DNA of 33,679 bases from Spirochaetaceae bacterium (GCA_003556605.1 PWQX01000171.1:1-33679); one strand, 5' to 3'. Shown: positions 23,038 through 31,475, numbered from the stretch's first letter. Program-made: numbers and translations. The notes: generated by a model not told the origin, from the sequence alone.

Positions 23038-24195
23038 ATGAGCGATACCGTCTCCGCCCAACGCCAACAGGGCGATATCATCAACTTAGCCCTCGGTCAC
23101 CCCAGCCCGTCGCTGCTCCCGTTGGCGCTGATACGCCGCGCGGCCGAGCACCGGCTTTCACTGAACAACCCGCTTGTGCTGCAGTACGGTCTGGAGGAGG
23201 GCGATCTGGGATTCCGGACTCAGCTCGGGGAGTTTCTGACGGCGCACGCCTGGACCGCGACGCATCGCGCGGGCCGCATGGCTCCGGAAGCGCTGTTCAT
23301 AAGCGCGGGTGTTTCGGGCGCGCTCGACCTCATCTGCACCGTCTATACGAAACCCGGCGACACCGTGCTGGTGGAGGAACCCACCTATTTTCTGGCGCTC
23401 AAGATCTTCGCCGATCATCACCTGAGGATCGTGAGCGTACCTACCGATGAGAACGGATTGCTGGTAGGCGGGTTGAGCGAACAAATCCGGCACGAGAAGC
23501 CGAAACTCCTGTATGTGGTCCCCTCGTATCAGAACCCCACTGGGGCCACGCTGCCCGAGGAGCGCCGCAAGCGAGTCGCCGAGCTATGCTGCGATCACAC
23601 CGTGCTGCTGCTTGCCGACGAGGCTTATCATTTGCTCGGATACGACCGCGCCCCGCCGCCCTCGTTCGCAAGCTACGCAGCTGAAGGGAACATCTTCACC
23701 CTCGGCTCGTTCTCCAAGATCCTGGGACCGGGACTGCGGCTCGGCTGGGTTCACGCGCATCCGGATCTGCTGCAGCGGCTCATCACAAGCGGGCTCTACG
23801 ACAGCGGGGGTGGAACGAACCCGCTGACAGCGTCAATTGTGCGCAGCGTGCTGGAGTTGGGGCTGCTGGGCAAGCACCTGCAGGACTTACGCGATGTCTT
23901 GGCAGGCAGGCGTGAGGTGCTTTACGAGGCGCTCTGCCGAGAGCTCGGGCGGCGGTATCATGTCGGCTACCCGGCGGGCGGCTACTTCATCTGGGTGCGG
24001 GGCCCAAAGCCGCTTGACCCCGAGGTGCTGGTGTCCGCGGCCGCGCAACACCAGGTCGCGGTGATGCCCGGGGCACGCTGCTCGAGCACCGGCGCCTTGA
24101 CTACCCATCTGCGCGTTAGCTTCTCGTACTACGAGCCGCATCAGCTGCGCGAGGGCGCGCGCAGGCTAGCCGAGGCGCTTGCAACCCTCGACTAA
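23038..24195 (+). CDS. PLP-dependent aminotransferase, class I/II (2-aminoadipate/LysN-like)
   Basis: Transfers an amino group between an amino acid and a 2-oxo acid. The product is 385 aa, fold type I. Features in order are LALGHPSPSLLPL at the N-terminus, QYGLEEGDLGFRTQL, ISAGVSGALDL, DTVLVEEPTYF, VVPSYQNPTGATLPEERR (cofactor ring contacts), LLADEAYHLLGY (Asp to the pyridine N), the PLP-binding Lys in LGSFSKILGPGLRLGW, and Arg in HLRVSFSYY for the substrate carboxylate. It resembles the stand-alone domain of MocR regulators and alpha-aminoadipate aminotransferases. I chose the ATG at 23038 (7 nt after a -10 box) over a TTG at 23017. The gene is divergent from the D-2-hydroxyacid dehydrogenase. 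Confidence 0.9.
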   Translation: MSDTVSAQRQQGDIINLALGHPSPSLLPLALIRRAAEHRLSLNNPLVLQYGLEEGDLGFRTQLGEFLTAHAWTATHRAGRMAPEALFISAGVSGALDLICTVYTKPGDTVLVEEPTYFLALKIFADHHLRIVSVPTDENGLLVGGLSEQIRHEKPKLLYVVPSYQNPTGATLPEERRKRVAELCCDHTVLLLADEAYHLLGYDRAPPPSFASYAAEGNIFTLGSFSKILGPGLRLGWVHAHPDLLQRLITSGLYDSGGGTNPLTASIVRSVLELGLLGKHLQDLRDVLAGRREVLYEALCRELGRRYHVGYPAGGYFIWVRGPKPLDPEVLVSAAAQHQVAVMPGARCSSTGALTTHLRVSFSYYEPHQLREGARRLAEALATLD

Positions 24196-24224
24196 CCACA
24201 GTCGTCACACCACGAACCGGACTC

Positions 24225-25055
24225 TCACTCATCAACACCTTCGCGCATCCCTAAGGAAGGGTCGTACAGGTTCGGCGAGCCGGCCGCCGTGCGAGTAGCC
24301 ACTGCGCGCACAAACCCGATGTAACGGCCTTGGTCGCGCTCCAGCGCTTCGGCGTCGGAGGGGAACACGCTCTTTCCTGCAAGCTCTAGCGCCTGCTCGA
24401 AATCGCGCCAATGACGCCAGCCCTCGGGCTGCGAATCAACGCGAACATCGCAGACGGTGCTGCTGCGGCTCCAGAGTCGCCGCCACCAGTCGGCGGTTTT
24501 AAAGCTCCAGCAGTCGTCTTCCCAGAACGCCTTACCGTTCGCCTGAGGGCGAACCAGGTGTTCCGGGACCGTTTCCTCAAACGCCCGCATCAGCCCGGGC
24601 ACGACCACGCCGATTACTCCTCCGGCACGAACAAATCGGCTCAGGTAACTGAGATACAGCTGGTCGGTACCGAAGTAGTGGTATGCGTCGATTGAGACAA
24701 CAGCGTCGAAGAAATCCTGAGGAAACGGCAATGCATGCGCCTCGGCCCGCAGAGGGCATACGGCGTCGGCCACCTCAGCGTCGCGCACCCGCCGCCAGTT
24801 GTGGTCCGGTGCAATCCACAGATCCGCCGCCCAGACGCGTACACCGAACTCTTTGGCCAAGAAGATGCTGCTGACGGCACGCCCGCACCCAAGATCAAGC
24901 ACCCGCATACCGCGTTCAAGCGGCAGCGCTTCAGTCAGCGATTCGGTCAACCATAACGCGTTGGGGCCCATTTGATTCTCAAGCACCCAAGCTGCTTCGT
25001 AGCGGTTTGATCTGGGAAACTCCGGCTTGTGCAGGAGCTGCTTCGCGTTGTTCAT
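24225..25055 (-). CDS. SAM-dependent methyltransferase, class I
   Basis: Soluble methyltransferase, 276 aa. Motif I reads MRVLDLGCGRAVSSIFLAKE (SAM-binding Gly-rich loop), followed by VWAADLW (acidic ribose-binding Asp), AEAHALPFPQDFFDAVVS (motifs II/III) and VRAGGVIGVVVPG. The N-terminal MGPNALWLTESL and the C-terminal part, rich in Trp, are shared with a widespread family of uncharacterised methyltransferases. The substrate is unknown. I chose the ATG at 25055 because GGAG lies 13-10 nt upstream and the family starts there. An upstream start at 25103 would add a basic 16-residue extension. Its 3' end converges with the aminotransferase gene (30 bp apart), and its start faces the signalling cassette across a 305-bp gap. 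Confidence 0.85.
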   Translation of the reverse strand: MNNAKQLLHKPEFPRSNRYEAAWVLENQMGPNALWLTESLTEALPLERGMRVLDLGCGRAVSSIFLAKEFGVRVWAADLWIAPDHNWRRVRDAEVADAVCPLRAEAHALPFPQDFFDAVVSIDAYHYFGTDQLYLSYLSRFVRAGGVIGVVVPGLMRAFEETVPEHLVRPQANGKAFWEDDCWSFKTADWWRRLWSRSSTVCDVRVDSQPEGWRHWRDFEQALELAGKSVFPSDAEALERDQGRYIGFVRAVATRTAAGSPNLYDPSLGMREGVDE

Positions 25056-25281
25056 GTGGCGCTTCTCCAATCGACAGGCTGATCGCCGTGCCCCTCGAGC
25101 CAACCGGCGACCGCGCTAGAGTTCTACCACGAAAATGGGGCCGCCGGCAGCTCTATTCCCCCCGGTTACGCAGCTTGACGCGGGAAGCGGGAAGCCCCTA
25201 CCCTGCGGGCAAGCCGCATGCCGTTCGAGACGATGCCGCGCTCGGGGACAGTTATTCACCGCCTTCGGCGCCCTATCGGTT

Positions 25282-25363
25282 GAGTTTTCGCGTATTGGAC
25301 GGCACAGCGGTCGAGTTTTCGTGCATTCCGCGCCGTAGTTATCGAGTTTTCGCGAGTTTTGTG
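25282..25363 (+). repeat. Helically phased direct repeats upstream of the cNMP/GGDEF cassette
   Basis: GAGTTTTCG followed by CG or TG begins at 25282, 25313 and 25344, spaced exactly 31 bp (about three turns). The copies agree over about 15 bp (consensus GAGTTTTCGYGNRTT). A further GAGTTTTGTG begins at 25354, 10 bp (one turn) after the third. All copies therefore face the same side of the helix. They fill the end of the 305-bp gap (25056-25360) between the methyltransferase and the signalling genes. In the rest of that gap I see no gene and no convincing promoter. A regulator acting as an oligomer is the simplest reading. Confidence 0.75.
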
Positions 25364-26404
25364 CTACCGTGTAAGCAAATACACCGTAGCTGGGGGGTTG
25401 CTCTGACTGAGAAGACCGTCGATAAGCTCGTCGAGACCGCTCAACTGCTGCGCACGGCGGACCTGTTCGCAGCACTTGACGAAGACGAGCTGACACTCGT
25501 AAGCGAAGCCAGTGAGATTGTAGATCTTGCCGAAGGATCGGTCGTCTTTCGTCCCGGTTCACGCGCCAATAACCTCTACATAATCGACAGCGGCCAAATC
25601 GTCATCCGCTCGGAGCTCGACGACCACTCGGGCCGCGATGTTGCCCGGTTCATCGCCGGTGAGACCTTCGGCGAGCTCGACCTCCTCGTTGAAGCGCCCC
25701 GCACTGCGTACGCCGTCGCCGCAACACCTGCCCGCGTAGTGCGCTTCCCGGCTGAGGATCGCAGTTTCGCCGAAGTGCTGCAGGCGCAACCGGAGATATC
25801 GGCACGGCTCCTGTTCAAGCTGCTCGGCAACATCGCCGGCAGGCTGCGCTCCACCAACAAACTGATCAGCGAAAACACTCCATGGGTCCGCGAGCTGCGG
25901 CGCCAAGTATACGTCGACAAGCTGACCGGGCTGTACAACGCAGCCTTCCTGAAAGAGCAGCTCGCATCATACCAAAGAGACCCGCGGCAGGCGTTCACTC
26001 TGCTGATGATGAAGCCCGACAACTTCAAGGAAATCAACGATACCTACGGCCATGAAGCCGGGGACGCCACGCTGAAACGGTTGGCCACCGTGTTCGCTAC
26101 GGCGGTGAAGGCCGCCGGAGAGGCGATTCGTTACCGAGGCAACGAGCTCGCCGGTTTAATGCCGGGAGAGTCACCGGCAGCAGCCGAAGCGCTCGCCCGT
26201 GATCTCGGTCATGCGGTGCGGACGATGGACATCAGCGACTGTACCGCCGGCGCCCAGGTCACGGTGACGGCCAGTTTCGGTATCGGCAGTTTTCCTGCAG
26301 ATCGAACACAGACCAACGCGTTAGTGACCGAAACCCACGCTCTACTCTTTGAAGCACGTGCGGCGGGCGGCGATCGGATACTACAGCTGGAGGCTGCTCG
26401 GTGA
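25361..26404 (+). CDS. Cyclic-nucleotide-binding domain protein with degenerate GGDEF domain
   Basis: Predicted soluble signalling protein of up to 347 aa. Residues ~25-145 form a CRP-like cNMP-binding domain, with the phosphate cassette GETFGELDLLVEAPRTAYAV. After a helical linker, residues ~180-345 form a GGDEF domain starting DKLTGLYN and containing PDNFKEINDTYGHEAGD. The signature GGDEF reads RGNEL and the first metal-binding Asp of the D-x-D-x-F-K motif is Lys, so diguanylate cyclase activity is very unlikely. It may be a c-di-GMP or GTP sensor or a partner subunit. The start is uncertain: GTG at 25361 has no ribosome-binding site, while a CTG at 25403 has GGGGGG 7 nt upstream. The stop overlaps the next gene's GTG, so the two are coupled. 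Confidence 0.82.
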   Translation: MLPCKQIHRSWGVALTEKTVDKLVETAQLLRTADLFAALDEDELTLVSEASEIVDLAEGSVVFRPGSRANNLYIIDSGQIVIRSELDDHSGRDVARFIAGETFGELDLLVEAPRTAYAVAATPARVVRFPAEDRSFAEVLQAQPEISARLLFKLLGNIAGRLRSTNKLISENTPWVRELRRQVYVDKLTGLYNAAFLKEQLASYQRDPRQAFTLLMMKPDNFKEINDTYGHEAGDATLKRLATVFATAVKAAGEAIRYRGNELAGLMPGESPAAAEALARDLGHAVRTMDISDCTAGAQVTVTASFGIGSFPADRTQTNALVTETHALLFEARAAGGDRILQLEAAR

Positions 26405-28584
26405 GTGCTGTGGACACTGTCGCACGCTTCCTCAAACAATTGGCGATCTTCGCCGACCTGTTGCCTGAGGAGCGCCGATACATCGCCGGTCTACTCTCGC
26501 GCGTGCCATTGGCGCGCAACGAGCGGCTATTCCGCGAAGGCGATCCCGGCGGTACGCTCTATGTCGTTCACACCGGCACGTGCGCGATCACCGTGCAGCT
26601 TCCCGACGGCCAGGAGCTGGAGATCACGCAGTTCACCGACGGCGACTTCTTCGGCGAGATGTCGATCTTTGAGGAAGCGCCGCGTTCGGCCGGCTGCTAC
26701 GCGCGCACCGACGCGGTGCTCTACGCGCTGACCGAAAGTGACTTTCATACGCTGATCGAGAATCGCCCGCCGTTAGCGATGAAGGTCATGTTCCGTATGC
26801 TCACCGCAACCGCGCAGCGACTGACAAACACGAACACCTTCCTGAGCGATATGGTGCAGTGGGGCGAGACGGCGCGCAAACGCGCGGTTACCGACGAGGC
26901 CACCGGCTTGTTCAATCGGCGATTTCTTGACGAAGCGATCGAGGAGCAGTTTCAGAAAACGCGGACGAACAACGGCCGTATTTCGGTGGTGATGCTCGAC
27001 CTTGACCACTTCAACGATATCAATGAGCAGTACGGGCACGAGGTCGGCGACGAAGTGATCAACGCAGTCGTACCGGTATTCCGTAAGCATTTCCGCGACA
27101 CCGATATCGTGGCCCGTTACGGCGGCGACGAGTTCACTGTACTACTCCCCGATACCGGCCCGGCCGAGGCGCTAGCGATCTGCAACGCCGTCCGACAAGA
27201 AGTTGCCCAGTTGCCTATCCTTGCCGCACGCGGCGGCACAATCAGCCGAGTGACTACCAGCCAAGGCATCGCTGCGTTCCCGGACCATGGAGCCACCGTG
27301 CCGCAAGTGAGGGAGACCGCCGACCACGCGCTGTACCGTGCCAAAGAGCAGGGCCGCAACCGGGTGGTCGTTGCAAACGGTGATCAGCACCCGGCGGCTG
27401 CACGAGCGACCGCACCCAAAACGAAGCGGGATATCACAACCATCGCGGAGAAGAACAGGGTGGTGCGCAACATCATCAATGCCTTCGTCACCCGCCGGAG
27501 CTTTGTAGTTGTGGGGCATGAGATCCCGGATGAGGATTGCGTCGCCTCGATGGTCGCGATAGGGCTACTGCTGAGCAAGCTCTCAAAGCCCGTATTCCTG
27601 TGCACCGCCGACGAGGTGCCGGTGCACTTTCGGTATCTCCTCGAAATCTGTCGCTTCAATTCGATTGACGTCAACACCCGCTGTGCCGAGATCGACGACA
27701 TGGTTGACACCGTAATCGTCTGTGATACCGCAAAGCCGGCGATGATTGAATCAACGCCGGCTGTCGATCGGCTGCTGGCAGACCCCACGGTGCTGAAGAT
27801 CGAAATCGACCATCACCTCGACGGCGACAGCTGCTACAATGGTGATGAGGGTTTCTGTTTGGTGGCCGCGGCCTCGTCGGCGGCCGAGCTGGTCGGCTAC
27901 CTCGGGTGCAAACTGAGCGCCGACCGCAGTATCTTGGCTTCGCACGAGATTGACGAAATCTTCACGCGCAACACAGTGCTGGCGATATTGACGGGAATCG
28001 TCGCTGATACCCAGATGGGCAAGTTCATCAAGAGCAAGAAGGAACGACGCCTGTACAAGATCTTCAGCGGCATGTTCAATCAGCTGTTGGCCGAGAAGAC
28101 CACTAAGCAGACCAACCTCTATAACATGGAACAAGTTTACGCAGAACTGCGGCGCCTGTCGGCCTCGCAGCAAGAGTTATACGACGAGCTGCTCGCACGC
28201 CGAACGCGCTTCGCCTCCGTTGCCTGTGTAGCGCTGGATGCCCGCGAGAGCCAGCGCATGTATTCGCGTTTCGACGTGGATACCACCGTAACCGTCGCGC
28301 GCACAGTAGCCGATGCGCTGGCCGAGGAGAGCGGCAGGCTCAGCCTTGTCGCGTATTACGATCACCCCAACGCTTCCAACCTGGTGCAGTTTCGCATGCG
28401 GCGCAGTGCGTCGTTCAGGGACGTGGATCTACGCGACTTGCTTGCAAGCCTCAAGATCGAAAACGGCGGCGGGCACGAAGGCGCGATCGGCTTCCGAATA
28501 CCGAAAACCCAGATCGGCGATTTCGACGCATTCGTCGCCGAGCTCATAAGACGGGTCGAGGCGGCGCTGCAGCCGACTCAGTAG
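26401..28584 (+). CDS. cNMP-binding / GGDEF / DHH-DHHA1 fusion protein
   Basis: Three nucleotide-signalling modules in one 727-aa soluble protein. Residues ~10-135 form a CRP-like cNMP-binding domain (DGDFFGEMSIFEEAPRSA). Residues ~165-320 form an apparently active diguanylate cyclase: DEATGLFNRR, DLDHFNDINEQYGHEVGD, an inhibitory-site RDTD at 232-235 and intact GGDEF at 241-245. Residues ~365-720 form a DHH-DHHA1 phosphodiesterase with the full metal set: H373, D377 and D379 in GHEIPDEDC, D442 in VIVCD, D470-H471-H472, D536 in GIVADT, and GGGH at 689-692. DHH-DHHA1 proteins cleave c-di-AMP, pApA or short RNAs. GdpP has GGDEF plus DHH-DHHA1, but its GGDEF is degenerate and it has membrane and PAS segments rather than a cNMP domain. 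The GTG start overlaps the upstream TGA. The 3' end overlaps the converging GH13-like gene by 7 bp. Confidence 0.9.
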   Translation: MSAVDTVARFLKQLAIFADLLPEERRYIAGLLSRVPLARNERLFREGDPGGTLYVVHTGTCAITVQLPDGQELEITQFTDGDFFGEMSIFEEAPRSAGCYARTDAVLYALTESDFHTLIENRPPLAMKVMFRMLTATAQRLTNTNTFLSDMVQWGETARKRAVTDEATGLFNRRFLDEAIEEQFQKTRTNNGRISVVMLDLDHFNDINEQYGHEVGDEVINAVVPVFRKHFRDTDIVARYGGDEFTVLLPDTGPAEALAICNAVRQEVAQLPILAARGGTISRVTTSQGIAAFPDHGATVPQVRETADHALYRAKEQGRNRVVVANGDQHPAAARATAPKTKRDITTIAEKNRVVRNIINAFVTRRSFVVVGHEIPDEDCVASMVAIGLLLSKLSKPVFLCTADEVPVHFRYLLEICRFNSIDVNTRCAEIDDMVDTVIVCDTAKPAMIESTPAVDRLLADPTVLKIEIDHHLDGDSCYNGDEGFCLVAAASSAAELVGYLGCKLSADRSILASHEIDEIFTRNTVLAILTGIVADTQMGKFIKSKKERRLYKIFSGMFNQLLAEKTTKQTNLYNMEQVYAELRRLSASQQELYDELLARRTRFASVACVALDARESQRMYSRFDVDTTVTVARTVADALAEESGRLSLVAYYDHPNASNLVQFRMRRSASFRDVDLRDLLASLKIENGGGHEGAIGFRIPKTQIGDFDAFVAELIRRVEAALQPTQ

Positions 28585-30797
28585 CAGTATCGATAGACCT
28601 GAGCTACGCCCGGGCGCAGGTTTTCCAGCCGGTAATGGTATCCGTTGTGACCGATCCGCTCGCTGCGAGGCTCCACCGCCGGCTTCCCGGCGCTCTCACC
28701 GGCATCAGGCGCACCCGCCCCCAGTTCCGTTGAGAAAAGCAGTTCCAAGGCGCTCGCCGGTCGCTCGCTGCCGCGCTCGCGGCTGTGCTCACCTGACACC
28801 ACCGGGACCCCGAAACTGCCGGAATCACGGTCAGTGCCGAAGTTCACGATGAACAGGTACTCGGGCCTGGCTGCATCTTGAGTCCAAGCCATGACCGGGG
28901 AACCGTGCTCCGCATCGGGCGCAATCAGTAAACGAGTTCGCCGGCCCCGGATCTCGGGCAGGATGCTCTCGGCGAACACTCGGATCCGGGTGAGCGCCGC
29001 GAACTGAGCTCCGTTTGTGTTCCACCGGTACGGGCCATGCACGGCCTTCGAGGGATAGGTGTTGGACTCGCCCTGTTCCTGAAAAACGTACAGCTTCGTG
29101 TAGTACTCGTTGGGCGCCGGCTGCATGCGGACATCACGGGTTTCAAATCCCAGGGCAACGTAGCTCGGTATGTCGGTGAGAAACAGGGCGGCGAAATAGC
29201 GCGCCGCGTTGCCGGCGCGGTAGAACTCGTCGAAGCGCGGGTCGTCCTTGTCACCGGTGATGATCGTAAAGCTCGGGGTGCAGCCGCGAGTGCGGGCCAG
29301 GTCGAGATACCATCGCACTCGCCGCATGAACTCCGGGGTGCCGGTTGCCTCCGACTGCAAGTCGCCGAGAACCGCGTCGGCCTGCGACGCTTCGAGATGA
29401 TCAATCTCTTCGCCGTAACCGAACACATCACGTGCGGCCAGGAAACTCTCGGCGAAGTAGGCGAAGAACGGCGCCTTGCAGCGCTCGCACACGCGGCGCT
29501 TCACGAATCCGAGGATATCGTAGTAGTCGTCAATCGCAGCAGGCACGCCGCCGGGACGCATCTGTACGTGCGACATATCCCCGCGCATGAAGTCGAACCC
29601 GTACGCGGCACAGGTCTCGGCGTAACACTCGGCGATGTAGTCCCACACCTCGGGGACGGGCTGTGAAAAGTCCAGTGCCCAACTCGAGTCGCCGCGGCCG
29701 CGATAGAGCCGATAGCGGGTCAGCGGACCAAATACCCGTGACATCGCCTGCGGCTCGGTGATGCGGTAGTCGCGCCACACCCGCCCATCCGCGTCGGTGT
29801 AGCGCGTATCGGGGTCAATCGACAGACCGCGAAAAGGCGGCGCCATGGTGGCCGGCACCGGTTCGTACCCGTACCCGTAAAGCTGACCCACCAACTCGCC
29901 CCGGCGCTCGTCGCGCAGCGCTTTGTCGTCCGCTGGTCCGAACAGCAGCAGGGTTCGCTCGGTCTTGCTCAACTCGTAGAAGAGCGTTCCGGGGCTTTCG
30001 GGCACAGACGTTTGAACCGCCGGGCCGCGGACCCGCAGCCACTCGTAGATGACCTGCTCCACTCGAGGGATCAGATGGTCGCCGTGATCGATAAGGGTAA
30101 GATCCTCGCGTTGCAGCCATTCAAAGCACCAGGGCTGCGCCAAGGCGATCTGCGAAAACCGGTCGGTATGCGGGATTACATCAAGCCCGACGGGGCGGCC
30201 CATCAGGTGGATCATGTTGGTCACGAACCGCAGTTGCCGCTCAACCGTGTTCAGGTCCGTCAGCTCAGCGGCAAGCTCCGCCGAAAAGAACTCGCCGTTG
30301 ATCTCCCAACTACTCACCCCGTACAGGCTCCCGATAACGCCGGGCTCCCAGATCGGCAACAAATGCACCGCGTCCCAGGAGGCCGGAACCGTAAGCAGGT
30401 ACGGGAGGACCTTCCAGAACGAGCCCAGCGTGCGGACGTTGATTCCAATTACGTTGCTGCGGGTGAGCCAGTTTCCGTCCGCCTGCCGAGCCACCGGTGA
30501 CGGCACCACGCCGGTAACAGCCTTGTCCACATCGGCGCCGAACCGTTCTCTCAGTATCGCGAGCACCTCCCCGGCTGACAGAGCAAGCGCTTCCTGCGGC
30601 AGACACCACGCCAGGAAGGAGCGCCGCGCGCACGTGTAGTCGGCGAGCAGTTGCGGTTTGTGCGCGCTCCAGTAGTCGAGCACTTCCCGATATACGCGCG
30701 GCTGACCGCCGGCCGGCGGGCTAGGCGTCAGCCGATCGTGCGCGGCGTGCTGCGGCGCCGGCTGCCGGCGCGGCGGCTGCGTTTCTGCCCGGCTCAT
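28578..30797 (-). CDS. Divergent GH13-like (alpha-amylase superfamily) enzyme
   Basis: Predicted cytoplasmic carbohydrate-active enzyme of 739 aa, with no signal peptide. Its TIM-barrel segments recall family GH13. Region I-like is LDVIPHTDRF. Region II-like is FDFMRGDMSHVQ, with Asp407 as probable nucleophile. Region III-like is YFAESFLA, with Glu450 as probable acid/base. Region IV-like is ITGDKDDPRF, where the usual Asn-His-Asp reads Asp516-Lys517-Asp518. The barrel's first strand reads VHLLPIWEPGVIGSLYGVSS. The N-terminal 30 residues are Pro/Gln/His-rich and probably disordered, and an extra beta-domain closes the C-terminus. It is longer than sucrose- or glucosylglycerate-phosphorylase-type GH13 proteins (about 500-560 aa). 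A GGGAGGGAGG ribosome-binding site precedes the ATG, 27 bp after a uridine-kinase-like gene. Hydrolase, transglycosidase and phosphorylase are all possible. Confidence 0.7.
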   Translation of the reverse strand: MSRAETQPPRRQPAPQHAAHDRLTPSPPAGGQPRVYREVLDYWSAHKPQLLADYTCARRSFLAWCLPQEALALSAGEVLAILRERFGADVDKAVTGVVPSPVARQADGNWLTRSNVIGINVRTLGSFWKVLPYLLTVPASWDAVHLLPIWEPGVIGSLYGVSSWEINGEFFSAELAAELTDLNTVERQLRFVTNMIHLMGRPVGLDVIPHTDRFSQIALAQPWCFEWLQREDLTLIDHGDHLIPRVEQVIYEWLRVRGPAVQTSVPESPGTLFYELSKTERTLLLFGPADDKALRDERRGELVGQLYGYGYEPVPATMAPPFRGLSIDPDTRYTDADGRVWRDYRITEPQAMSRVFGPLTRYRLYRGRGDSSWALDFSQPVPEVWDYIAECYAETCAAYGFDFMRGDMSHVQMRPGGVPAAIDDYYDILGFVKRRVCERCKAPFFAYFAESFLAARDVFGYGEEIDHLEASQADAVLGDLQSEATGTPEFMRRVRWYLDLARTRGCTPSFTIITGDKDDPRFDEFYRAGNAARYFAALFLTDIPSYVALGFETRDVRMQPAPNEYYTKLYVFQEQGESNTYPSKAVHGPYRWNTNGAQFAALTRIRVFAESILPEIRGRRTRLLIAPDAEHGSPVMAWTQDAARPEYLFIVNFGTDRDSGSFGVPVVSGEHSRERGSERPASALELLFSTELGAGAPDAGESAGKPAVEPRSERIGHNGYHYRLENLRPGVAQVYRYCY

Positions 30798-30824
30798 AAG
30801 CCTCCCTCCCGTAGTGCCCCGGCG

Positions 30825-31475
30825 TTAGTCTGCGGCGAACTCTACCTGATAATCACGCGTAATAACGATATCGGCGAGCGCGCGATGCTTGCAGATGATT
30901 GCGTGCTCGATCGTGAGCACGTCCTCGATGAACGGGTCCATCACCTCCCGGCCGCGTTTCTTGCGGGACTCCAGCGTTTCAAGTCGGTTGCGCGCAATGA
31001 ACACACGGGTGTCGACATTTTTCAAGAGCGTGGTGTAGGTCCCCTCCGCGATGACCACCGTTATTCCTTCCAGGCGGATGGTCTCCTCGGCGATGCGGTC
31101 CTCGCCGTAGATCACCAGCGGCTTGGTGATTTCAGTAGCGTCACCCAGCGCGGCCTTGAGGTGCCGGTCCAACAGCTCGAGCTTGACCTCCCGGGTACCG
31201 ACCGAGCCGATGTCTGCGCGCCGTGCGGCGTCGTTTGTTTTCGGCGGGTGTACGAAGTAGTCGTCCTGCTGGAGCACAACGCAGCGCAAGTCGCTGAGCT
31301 GTTCAATCGTCTCGGCAATCGCGGCGCCGGTTTCGGACTTACCGCTGCCCGATTCGCCCGCAACCGTAATGATGTAGCGCCCGCGCTGCCGGTGAACTCG
31401 CGGCAAAATTTTCTCAACGATCTCGCGGGCAGCACGGTAGTGATGCTCTTCCACGATGATTACATCACCTTTCAT
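30825..31475 (-). CDS. P-loop kinase of the uridine kinase/phosphoribulokinase family
   Basis: Small-molecule kinase, 216 aa. The P-loop GESGSGKS is at residues 40-47, an Asp pair follows in VLQQDDYF (substrate-binding/catalytic acidic residues of the family), and IAEGTYTTLL corresponds to the EG-x-Y segment of uridine kinases. RNRLETLESRKKRGREV forms the basic lid region. It lacks the extra domains of Udk or PRK, so the acceptor may be a nucleoside, a sugar or a small organic acid. It is the first gene of a two-gene transcript with the GH13-like enzyme, which suggests that the kinase phosphorylates the sugar or aglycone released by that enzyme. AAGGA lies 10 nt before the ATG, and the promoter is at 31512-31541. 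Confidence 0.8.
   Translation of the reverse strand: MKGDVIIVEEHHYRAAREIVEKILPRVHRQRGRYIITVAGESGSGKSETGAAIAETIEQLSDLRCVVLQQDDYFVHPPKTNDAARRADIGSVGTREVKLELLDRHLKAALGDATEITKPLVIYGEDRIAEETIRLEGITVVIAEGTYTTLLKNVDTRVFIARNRLETLESRKKRGREVMDPFIEDVLTIEHAIICKHRALADIVITRDYQVEFAAD

Noticed and set aside
25251-25259. A DnaA-box-like TTATTCACC near the phased repeats, suggesting a replication origin
   Set aside because: The last base does not fit the consensus, there is only one copy, and no dnaA, dnaN, AT-rich region or other origin genes are near.
25282-25363. The phased repeats as a CRISPR array
   Set aside because: The conserved unit is only about 11-15 bp, one spacing is 10 bp, and no cas gene is present.
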